A DNA stretch of 14,575 nucleotides from Candidatus Peregrinibacteria bacterium (lineage in GTDB: Bacteria; Patescibacteriota; Gracilibacteria; UM-FILTER-43-11), in the NCBI GenBank assembly GCA_016927155.1, contig JAFGNE010000017.1:1-14575 (forward strand), given 5' to 3'. This document shows positions 6,491-12,313 of this stretch, in pieces. Position 1 is the first letter of the stretch; the number at the start of each line of letters is the position of its first letter. The notes below the pieces were generated by a model. The model was not told the DNA's origin. It worked only from the letters and a program-made list of their open reading frames with translations, and ran no database searches. The position numbers were made by a program, and so were the translations under genes.

Positions 6491-6552
6491 GTTCAAGTTT
6501 TAAGTTTAAGCTCAAGGGGAACGCCTTGAACTTTCCTCCTTGAACTTGAACT
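6491..6552. repeat. CTTGAAC/GTTCAAG repeats between rplS and csaB
   Basis: CTTGAACT occurs at 6525-6532, 6539-6546 and 6545-6552, and the inverted form GTTCAAG at 6491-6497; a related CTCAAGG lies at 6511-6517. CTCAAGG and CCTTGAA (6524-6530) can form a hairpin with one wobble pair. The last copy contains the rplS stop codon. No U-tract follows, so I do not call it a terminator. Confidence 0.6.
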
Positions 6553-7054
6553 AAGCCGCGGGAGGGGTTTCGGAGGCTTCAGGAATTTCGGTTTTTACTT
6601 TGGCGGCTTCGGCGGCCTCCTCGGCTTTCTTGCGTTCCTCTTCAGCCTTTACCGCTTCCTCGATATAAGCGTCCATCCTGGCCTGTTCGACAGCGCGTTC
6701 TTCATCGGTAACATGGTGCTCCACCATGCGGGCGGATTTGCCGAAACGCTTGCGCATGTAATACAGCTTGGCGCGGCGCACCTCGCCTTTTTTGGTCACA
6801 TCGATTTTAACAATGTTGGGCGAATGGAGGGGGAACACTTTTTCCACGCCGATGCCTTCCACCACTTTACGCACCGTGGCCGTGCGCTGCGTGCCTTCGC
6901 CATGGCTGACCTTAAGAACAACGCCTTCAAAAACCTGGACGCGCTCTTTTTCGCCCTCTTTGATTTTTTGGTGGACGCGCACGGTAAAACCGGGCTTCAG
7001 CTCGGGGACCTTTTTTAATTGGCTCCTGGTAATTTCACGGATAAGGGGGTGCAT
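6551..7054 (-). CDS. rplS: Large ribosomal subunit protein bL19 with C-terminal extension
   Basis: bL19 lies at the subunit interface. Residues 1 to about 114 match the family: PELKPGFTVRVHQKIKEG (17-34), VQVFEGVVLKV (39-49), VRKVVEGIGVEKVFPLHSPN (61-80) and VRRAKLYYMRKRFGKSAR (92-109). Residues 115-167 are an extra Glu/Ala/Lys-rich segment, predicted helical up to about residue 152, ending in a Pro/Ala tail. Most bL19 proteins stop near 115-120. The usual trmD/rimM/rpsP neighbours are missing. A promoter (TTGCCA, 17 bases, TAAAGT) lies in the 66-bp gap upstream. csaB follows after 63 bases and may be cotranscribed. Confidence 0.95.
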   Translation of the reverse strand: MHPLIREITRSQLKKVPELKPGFTVRVHQKIKEGEKERVQVFEGVVLKVSHGEGTQRTATVRKVVEGIGVEKVFPLHSPNIVKIDVTKKGEVRRAKLYYMRKRFGKSARMVEHHVTDEERAVEQARMDAYIEEAVKAEEERKKAEEAAEAAKVKTEIPEASETPPAA

Positions 7055-7081
7055 GGCTTCTAAATTAAAAATAGCTTATTT

Positions 7082-7110
7082 ACTTTAATCAGCTTTGCCT
7101 TTATTGGCAA
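7082..7110 (-). promoter_or_regulatory. Predicted promoter for rplS(-csaB-rplU)
   Basis: Minus strand TTGCCA (7105-7110), 17 bases, TAAAGT (7082-7087): 5 of 6 and 4 of 6 matches. Predicted start near 7075, giving a leader of about 20 nt. TTGCC/GGCAA around the -35 box also forms a small dyad. Confidence 0.45.
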
Positions 7111-7120
7111 GTGATTTTCG

Positions 7121-7705
7121 TTAAGCGGCTTTTTCTTCCGCTTTTTCAATTTCCTTTTTCATGCGGTTGACGGCAATCACGTTTTTAGGGTTCTTCACCA
7201 TGTCAAAGACAAATTTATCTTTGCATTCCAGGCGATAAAGGAAATCTTTTTTGGAAATCGCGGTGAATTTGACTTCTTTTTTATCTTTAAACGCTTCGAC
7301 CAGGTTGCGCTGGAGCTGGACTTTATCCACATCCCCCACAAGCAACAAATCGACCGGCGATTCGCGCCCCACAAAAGCGCCGGAAAGGACCATGAGGTCG
7401 ATGTCGCCCATTTTCGAAATCCGGCGGATGAGCTGGTCATCCGTGCCGCTGCCCTTCAGGAACATGTCGCGCAATTCGTTAAAAATCGGGAATTCTTTAT
7501 TGGTGTAATAGAATTTTTTACGGTTCTTCGTCTTGCTCTTTAAAAGGCCGATCTTTTTCAGGTTATCCAATTCGCGGCGGATGGAATTGATCTGCTCGTT
7601 GAGCTTACGGGTGAGTTCCCGAATAAAATACTCTTCATCGGGATTCAAAAGGAAAGTGGTAAGCAGCTTAACACGCGTATTGGAACTGAACAAAGCCTTA
7701 AGCAT
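7121..7705 (-). CDS. Winged-helix DNA-binding protein with nucleotidyltransferase-like C-terminal half
   Basis: Residues 1 to about 80 look like an ArsR/MarR-type winged helix: LFSSNTRVKLLTTFLLNPDE, then FIRELTRKLNEQINSIRREL (a helix-turn-helix with recognition helix), then KIGLLKSKTKNRKKFYYTN (wing). Residues about 100-180 resemble a minimal nucleotidyltransferase fold (LMVLSGAFVG...SPVDLLLVGD), but the usual GS motif and paired catalytic aspartates are not both present: only one D is seen in the DLLLVGD strand. It is therefore probably an inactive or sensory domain. The C-terminus is Lys/Glu-rich. An in-frame ATG at 7762 would add 19 residues unlike the family, so the ATG at 7703-7705 was chosen. 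Likely role: a transcriptional regulator of unknown target, placed just upstream of rplS. Confidence 0.75.
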   Translation of the reverse strand: MLKALFSSNTRVKLLTTFLLNPDEEYFIRELTRKLNEQINSIRRELDNLKKIGLLKSKTKNRKKFYYTNKEFPIFNELRDMFLKGSGTDDQLIRRISKMGDIDLMVLSGAFVGRESPVDLLLVGDVDKVQLQRNLVEAFKDKKEVKFTAISKKDFLYRLECKDKFVFDMVKNPKNVIAVNRMKKEIEKAEEKAA

Positions 7706-7794
7706 GAAAAGGAAGTTAAAAAATGAAGGAGGCGGCAAAAGGGCTTGGCCGAACCTCTCCATTTATTTTTGTTTCATCCAAAATGTGCACAATA

Positions 7795-7823
7795 TTTATA
7801 CACAGGCCACTTTTTCTCTGCAA
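7795..7823 (-). promoter_or_regulatory. Predicted promoter of the winged-helix gene
   Basis: Minus strand TTGCAG (7818-7823), 17 bases, TATAAA (7795-7800, 5 of 6). Predicted start near 7788 falls inside the 8-bp palindrome TGTGCACA (7784-7791), a possible operator. TTATACACA (7796-7804) on the plus strand fits the DnaA box consensus and overlaps the -10 box. Confidence 0.5.
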
Positions 7824-7850
7824 GACATTTTATTCGAAATATCTAAACTC

Positions 7851-7876
7851 AAAAAAATAATGGCTTATTTGAGCCA
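7851..7876 (-). terminator. Intrinsic terminator after the LapA-like gene
   Basis: Minus strand TGGCT (7872-7876) pairs with AGCCA (7861-7865) around a 6-base loop and is followed by TTATTTTTTT. The stem is only 5 bp, but the U-tract is long, and the site lies between two same-strand genes with separate promoters. Confidence 0.5.
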
Positions 7877-7946
7877 CTATTTATAATTGACAAAAAAAAT
7901 ATATATTTTAAAATAAGAACCTATTTTTTACTCTCGACTAGATAAT

Positions 7947-8183
7947 TTATTCGTTTCCGATCTTTCCTTCACTCTCATCATCAGCGGGAGGGGGCGTTTT
8001 CCAAAGAAGCACAAGAAAACCGCCGACAATGGCGCCGAGCGCCGCTATCTGCAAAAGGACCATAACCGGTGAGGATTGGGCATTGATCAAATACCACGTG
8101 CAGGTAGCGCCGACCTGCGCGAACGCGAGGATAAGGATAAAAACGGTAACGACGATGGCGCCGATGAGGTAGAAGATGCGCAT
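7947..8183 (-). CDS. Small two-pass membrane protein, LapA/DUF1049-like
   Basis: The 78-residue protein has two hydrophobic segments, about residues 5-24 and 39-61, joined by a short loop (VGATCTWYLINAQSSP), and a polar acidic C-terminal tail. Topology and the pattern FAQ...P-V-LL-I-A-LGAIVGGFL resemble the LapA (DUF1049) family of small inner-membrane proteins, whose E. coli member takes part in lipopolysaccharide transport regulation; here that role is doubtful, since no LPS genes are seen. The start is set by an extended -10 promoter 19 bases upstream and by the first hydrophobic segment. A terminator follows at 7851-7876. The family match rests on pattern only. Confidence 0.7.
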   Translation of the reverse strand: MRIFYLIGAIVVTVFILILAFAQVGATCTWYLINAQSSPVMVLLQIAALGAIVGGFLVLLWKTPPPADDESEGKIGNE

Positions 8184-8208
8184 AGTTTTATTTTTTATTT
8201 ACAACGGA

Positions 8209-8238
8209 AGAATAGCATGGGAACGGCATTTTTTGCAA
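8209..8238 (-). promoter_or_regulatory. Predicted promoter of the LapA-like gene
   Basis: Minus strand TTGCAA (8233-8238), 18 bases, TATTCT (8209-8214), with TGC directly before the -10 box (extended -10). Predicted start near 8202, leader about 19 nt. Confidence 0.5.
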
Positions 8239-8244
8239 TGCTTA

Positions 8245-8793
8245 TTACAAACCTGAAATTTCATCAAGCCTTTGCCTGTATGTCTTTGTGGCCTTCACGG
8301 TATTCGCAAGCATCCCATCGCCCAAAGCCGGCTCATGCCTCTTTTCTGTTTTCGATTCCGCTTCCGCAAGAATGGTCGCGATCCCCATATTCACGTTCTC
8401 CCGGATCATCCGATCCAGCGTCGGGCCGAATTCTTTTTTTACGTTTTCGTAATGGGCCAACAGGTCATCCGCGGTTTCCCCTTTAGGATATTTTTTGGCG
8501 ATGGCCAAAACCTTGTCCGCCGCTTCCTGTAAAAGGGCGTTCATTTTTCCGGCGTAATCCTCTAAGGCCTGGTTCACCGCCCTTTCATTATCATCCACAA
8601 GCCAGCCCGTGTATTCCTCCAGAGCTTCCTTTTTGAATCCGTCTAACTGGGCCTGGATAAGGATTTCCTGATCGCGGAGATAAAATTTCGCCTGTGAATA
8701 TTCTTCGCCCAGCGCCTCAAAGTCGAGCCTGAATTCACCGACTTCATCCGGAGTTTGGATATCCACTTTAACGGGTTCAAATTTCTCGGCCAT
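8245..8793 (-). CDS. Unknown all-helical soluble protein
   Basis: I do not recognise this 182-residue protein. It has no signal peptide, membrane segment or cysteine. From about residue 27 on it reads as long charged helices (EEYSQAKFYLRDQEILIQAQ, then a run of Glu/Ala/Lys-rich helices to about 95), with a break at KKYPKGETADDLL (about 100-112), and a final helix ending TYRQRLDEISGL. The composition suggests a coiled-coil or helical-bundle protein. It begins 3 bases after the stop of the 109-residue gene and shares its promoter, so the two are probably translated together and may interact. Codon style is like the neighbouring conserved genes, so I regard it as a real gene. Confidence 0.75.
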   Translation of the reverse strand: MAEKFEPVKVDIQTPDEVGEFRLDFEALGEEYSQAKFYLRDQEILIQAQLDGFKKEALEEYTGWLVDDNERAVNQALEDYAGKMNALLQEAADKVLAIAKKYPKGETADDLLAHYENVKKEFGPTLDRMIRENVNMGIATILAEAESKTEKRHEPALGDGMLANTVKATKTYRQRLDEISGL

Positions 8794-8796
8794 TTT

Positions 8797-9126
8797 TTAA
8801 AAATTAGAGATTACTTTTTCGGCATCCTCTTTTTCTTTCCGTTTTTCATTTCCTTCCGCCGTTTCCAATATCTTTTTCTCTTCCCGCACCATGCCCTCGC
8901 GCATTGATTTGAAGTGGTCGCCGGCTTCCCTGTTAAGGGTGCCTGCTTTCTTCATAAAATCATTATTCGCTTCCAAGAGTTCCCGCGCCATAGAAAGATA
9001 ATTAGCAATTTTCCGTTTATCCTCATCGGTAAGAATAGCCGCGTTTTTGATCACCCGCTGATAATTTTCAGGCGTCAAAATGTCGGCATTCTGCGCGATG
9101 ATACGAAGGAGTTCCTCTTTGGTCAT
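8797..9126 (-). CDS. Unknown small all-helical protein with internal repeat
   Basis: This 109-residue protein is not one I recognise. It is rich in charged residues, has no cysteine, membrane segment or signal peptide, and is predicted to be helical throughout. Residues 13-20 (NADILTPE) and 28-35 (NAAILTDE) form a 15-residue internal repeat, each followed by a basic helix (NYQRVIK, DKRKIAN). The tail (about 82-105) is a Glu/Lys-rich helix. A strong promoter lies only 20 bases upstream, giving a leader of about 13 nt and no Shine-Dalgarno sequence. It is first of a two-gene unit with the 182-residue protein. Confidence 0.75.
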   Translation of the reverse strand: MTKEELLRIIAQNADILTPENYQRVIKNAAILTDEDKRKIANYLSMARELLEANNDFMKKAGTLNREAGDHFKSMREGMVREEKKILETAEGNEKRKEKEDAEKVISNF

Positions 9127-9145
9127 AGGCTTTTGTTATCTTTTG

Positions 9146-9174
9146 ATTATATCAAAAAAAACCCTTTTTATCAA
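9146..9174 (-). promoter_or_regulatory. Strong promoter of the two helical-protein genes
   Basis: Minus strand TTGATA (9169-9174, 5 of 6), 17 bases, TATAAT (9146-9151, 6 of 6), preceded by TGA (extended -10). Predicted start near 9139, thirteen bases before the ATG. Confidence 0.75.
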
Positions 9175-9185
9175 GGCGTTAAGAC

Positions 9186-9208
9186 AAAAAACCGACTAGG
9201 CCAACCGG
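9186..9208 (-). terminator. Terminator overlapping the stop of the 122-residue gene
   Basis: Minus strand CCGGTT (9203-9208) pairs with AGTCGG (9192-9197), allowing two G-U pairs, around a 5-base loop, then TTTTTTG. The stop codon TAG (9196-9198) lies inside the hairpin. Confidence 0.5.
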
Positions 9209-9564
9209 CAATCGTCTTCGTCGCGGCAGGGCTGGACCTTATTCCGTTCTTCCTCTTTTTCATCGGTTTCCCGATCCGGCGGCGGGTTTCCTTCCGATGG
9301 CGGCGGCAAAGAGGGCGAATTTATTTCATCGGCGGAATGGTCAACAGGCCCGTAATGATACTGCAGGTAAATGGCTGGCGGCACCCGGGTATCCGAATCC
9401 GGAAAGATCGGAATAATATCGGCCCTAAAAAACGCGTAAAGGGCCGCGGGAATAAGCAGCCAAGGTGATTTGCGAAGCAATTTCCCGATAGCGCCGCGGA
9501 ATGCCTCCACGCGTGCGTGAAGCTCTTTATCTTCCGTTTGGTTTTCCGGTGTACGGCGAACCAT
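9196..9564 (-). CDS. Unknown single-pass membrane protein
   Basis: The 122 residues begin with a charged, net basic cytoplasmic part (1-33, ending GKLLRKSP), followed by one hydrophobic segment (about 34-53, WLLIPAALYAFFRADIIPIF). After it come a Pro/Ser-rich stretch, an acidic stretch (DEKEEE) and a C-terminus with two cysteines (PCRDEDDCRLA), likely outside the cell by the positive-inside rule. I know no family for it. A perfect consensus promoter lies 23-50 bases upstream and a terminator overlaps its stop codon, so it is probably a single-gene unit. This strong, private transcription signal is the main reason to take it as real. Confidence 0.65.
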   Translation of the reverse strand: MVRRTPENQTEDKELHARVEAFRGAIGKLLRKSPWLLIPAALYAFFRADIIPIFPDSDTRVPPAIYLQYHYGPVDHSADEINSPSLPPPSEGNPPPDRETDEKEEERNKVQPCRDEDDCRLA

Positions 9565-9586
9565 AAAATGATGATAAAAGGTTATT

Positions 9587-9614
9587 ATTATACATTATTT
9601 TATGTTTGTGTCAA
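9587..9614 (-). promoter_or_regulatory. Perfect consensus promoter of the 122-residue gene
   Basis: Minus strand TTGACA (9609-9614), 16-base spacer, TATAAT (9587-9592): both hexamers match the sigma70 consensus exactly. Predicted start near 9580, a leader of about 16 nt. Confidence 0.8.
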
Positions 9615-9673
9615 TAAAAACAAAACCCTTTGAAAAAAGATGAATTTTTAGACAAAAACTTTTTCCGCCTTGC

Positions 9674-12232
9674 CTACTCTTCCAATGTTCTTTCGATTTT
9701 CTCCACCTTGTAGAGCTCCAGCACATCACCTTCCTGCACCGGTTTCAGAGTTTTGATCTTAACGCCGCAATCGGAGCCTTTTTCCAGTTCGCGCACGTCC
9801 TGTTTCACATGTTTCAGTGATTCCAGCTTGGTCTCAAAGATCATTTCTCCGCCGCGCGTTAAGCGGGCGTTCGCACCGGCTTCGGCCTTGCCTTCCGCCA
9901 CGACGCCGCCCACAATCACCCATGTTTTTTCCTGCAGGAAAATCTGTTTGATCTGGATCTTGCCGAGTTCAATGATTTTGATTTCCGGCTCCAGCATCCC
10001 CGAAAGGATATTTCTCATTTCATCCGTGAGCTTGTAGATAATTTTGTAACGCCGGATATCCACGTGCTCCATTTCAGCCAGCTTCTGCACATGGGGCGAA
10101 GCCGTAACATGGAAACCGATGACAAGGGCCTGGCTGGCCGCGGCCATGATGACATCCGTATCGGCAATATTGCCGACGCCGTAATGGATGACTTTGATGG
10201 CAACGTCTTCGGATTTCACTTTGGAAAGCGCCTGCATGATGGCTTCCAGCGAACCGTTTGTATCGGCCTTCAAAACCAATTTCAGGAATTTCATCTGGCC
10301 CGTGTGGATCTGGGAAACGATCCTGTCTACCATGGAGCCGGAAAGCGCCATTTCGCGCTCAAGCGCCAGTTTCTGGATTTCCGCCGCGTGGGCTTTAGCG
10401 GTTTTCTCATCGCGATAAGCCTGAACAATATCGCCGGCCTGGGGCACCAGCGGCAAACCGGAAATGCGGACGGGCATGGAAGGCGGAGCCTTCTTAATGA
10501 GCTTTCCTTTGTAATCGTGCATCGCCTTAACGCGTCCCACAATAGAACCTATGATGATGTTGTCGCCGATATTCAGGGTGCCCGTGTTGATGAGGATGGT
10601 GGCGACGGGGCCCAGGGACTTATCCAGATGCGCCTCGACTACCGTGCCGACAGCCAGACGATTGGGGTTGGCCTTCAGGTCTTCCATTTCGGCGACCAGT
10701 AAAATCATTTCGAGTAATTTGTCCATCCCTTCGCCTGTGATGGCTGAAACGGGGACCATAATGGTTTTGCCGCCCCATTCCTCCGGCTGGAGGCCATGTT
10801 CCAAAAGTTCCGTCTTTACCTTTTCCGGATTGGCGGCGGGCTTGTCGATCTTATTGATGGCGACGATAATAGGAATGCCCGCCTCCTGCGCGTGGTGGAT
10901 GGCCTCGACCGTCTGCGGTTTCACGCCCTCATCGGCGGCCACCACCAGAATGGCGATATCGGTGGCCTTGGCGCCGCGCGCGCGCATGGAAGTGAACGCC
11001 TCGTGGCCGGGAGTGTCGAGGAAGGTGATAAATTGGCCATTTTTTTCAACCTGGTACGCGCCGATATGCTGGGTGATCCCGCCGGATTCGGTATCCACGA
11101 TGTTGGTTTTGCGGATGTAATCGAGGATTTTCGTTTTACCATGGTCCACATGCCCCATGACACTGATGATGGGCGGGCGGAACTTGAGCTTTCCCTTGTC
11201 TTCCTCGTGCAGAAGTTTTTTGATGTCGCCGGCGAAAAGGTCTTCCGAAGCCGCTTCTTTCAGTATGGATTTGACTTCAACCCCATGCTCCGCCGCCACA
11301 ATCGCCGCCGTTTCAAAATCCAGCTTCTGGTTGATCGTGGCGATGATGCCGCTCTTAAAAAGGGTGGCGATCGCTTCGGTAACGGGAATGCCGCATTTTT
11401 CGGCGAATTCTTTCAGGCTGATGACCGCTGGAATTTCCACGACGCCCGACTTGGGCTTAATCTGAGGCTGGGCTTTTGGGCCAAGACGCCGTGAAACGGC
11501 ACGGTTCTTTTTTTGCTGACGGAACGCTTCGCGGTCCATTTGACGCGCGATAGCGATTTCTTCCGCGCTCATCCCTTCCCCTTCCCCGCCGTCATATTTC
11601 GCCCTGCCTATGCGGAGTTTCCTGGCCTGCTGGGGATGGCGGCGCATGGTTTCCAGCACGCGTTCCTCTTCGGCCACACGGCCGCGTTTCCCTTTCTTTT
11701 TGCCCGCTTTGTAATACGTGTGCGGTAAAGCGCCGGCAGCCGGAGCGGCGGACGCGGCACCAAGTTCGATGCGCCGGGAAACGCGCACGCTGCCACTATC
11801 GGCCGTGGCCTGCGGGCTTTCTTTCGGAACAGTTGACCTATTTTCGATAAAACGGACGGAGGCCCCCTTAAAAGGTTTTTCTTTTTTTGGCGCCTCAGCC
11901 GGCGGAGTTTCCTCTTTTTTTATTTCAGCGGGTTCCGCTTCGGCTTTTTCATCTTTTTTCGCCGTTTTCTTTTTGCCCCCCTTAGTTTGGTCTTCACCTT
12001 CGGCCTTTTCCGCCTTAGGGGGCGGTTCACGCCCCTCTTTATAAATGACAGCGACGCGACGATGGGTAAGGGTGGGCTTTATCCTGTCTTTCAGGAAGCG
12101 GATAACCCCTTTTGCCAAAGCGTCTTCCACTTCGTGCGCCGTGGGACTGATGCCAAAATTTGTTTTCGCAAGTTCGCGCCGCAATTCCTGCGTCGTGATC
12201 CGGAGTTCCCGTGCGATTTCGGCTAAATGCAT
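9674..12232 (-). CDS. infB: Translation initiation factor IF-2
   Basis: IF-2 is the GTPase that brings initiator tRNA to the 30S subunit and promotes subunit joining. The 852-residue protein starts with an IF2_N domain (about 1-52), followed by a Lys/Glu/Pro-rich linker (about 65-125) and a basic region (about 175-260). A second IF2_N-like domain lies at about 268-320. The G domain has G1 GHVDHGKT (360-367), G3 DTPGH (406-410), G4 NKID (460-463) and the G5 segment VSAITGEG, and C-terminal beta-barrel and C1/C2 domains follow. The usual nusA and rbfA neighbours are absent. No Shine-Dalgarno sequence is present; a TATAAA box about 23 bases upstream of the ATG may mark a promoter with a short leader. 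Reading from the upstream lipoprotein gene is also possible. Confidence 0.97.
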   Translation of the reverse strand: MHLAEIARELRITTQELRRELAKTNFGISPTAHEVEDALAKGVIRFLKDRIKPTLTHRRVAVIYKEGREPPPKAEKAEGEDQTKGGKKKTAKKDEKAEAEPAEIKKEETPPAEAPKKEKPFKGASVRFIENRSTVPKESPQATADSGSVRVSRRIELGAASAAPAAGALPHTYYKAGKKKGKRGRVAEEERVLETMRRHPQQARKLRIGRAKYDGGEGEGMSAEEIAIARQMDREAFRQQKKNRAVSRRLGPKAQPQIKPKSGVVEIPAVISLKEFAEKCGIPVTEAIATLFKSGIIATINQKLDFETAAIVAAEHGVEVKSILKEAASEDLFAGDIKKLLHEEDKGKLKFRPPIISVMGHVDHGKTKILDYIRKTNIVDTESGGITQHIGAYQVEKNGQFITFLDTPGHEAFTSMRARGAKATDIAILVVAADEGVKPQTVEAIHHAQEAGIPIIVAINKIDKPAANPEKVKTELLEHGLQPEEWGGKTIMVPVSAITGEGMDKLLEMILLVAEMEDLKANPNRLAVGTVVEAHLDKSLGPVATILINTGTLNIGDNIIIGSIVGRVKAMHDYKGKLIKKAPPSMPVRISGLPLVPQAGDIVQAYRDEKTAKAHAAEIQKLALEREMALSGSMVDRIVSQIHTGQMKFLKLVLKADTNGSLEAIMQALSKVKSEDVAIKVIHYGVGNIADTDVIMAAASQALVIGFHVTASPHVQKLAEMEHVDIRRYKIIYKLTDEMRNILSGMLEPEIKIIELGKIQIKQIFLQEKTWVIVGGVVAEGKAEAGANARLTRGGEMIFETKLESLKHVKQDVRELEKGSDCGVKIKTLKPVQEGDVLELYKVEKIERTLEE

Positions 12233-12313
12233 AAAGCGGCTGTGGGTACAGTTTTATAAGCGTAAAAAGAGTATCACCCGATTTTTGCAGTGTAAAGCGG
12301 ATTTCTCCTTATT

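Larger units (their letters stand above)
7763..7946. other. AT-rich intergenic region
   Basis: This 184-bp gap (241 bp to the preferred winged-helix start) is strongly A/T-rich compared with the near-even composition of the flanking genes. It holds the winged-helix promoter, a palindrome, a DnaA-box match, a terminator for the LapA-like gene and a plus-strand promoter-like sequence. No coding potential is seen in it. Confidence 0.7.

Noticed and set aside
5369..6496. TTG at 6494-6496 as start of csaB
   Set aside because: The ATG nine bases downstream directly precedes the conserved KIGIMGNYG strand, and no SD favours the TTG.
9615..9673. Terminator after infB
   Set aside because: Only A/T pairings such as AAAAAGTTTTT are present; no GC stem followed by a U-tract was found.
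10064..11494. Several 190-230 codon plus-strand frames opposite infB
   Set aside because: They lie entirely inside the conserved infB G-domain and C-terminal coding sequence and have shadow-like composition.
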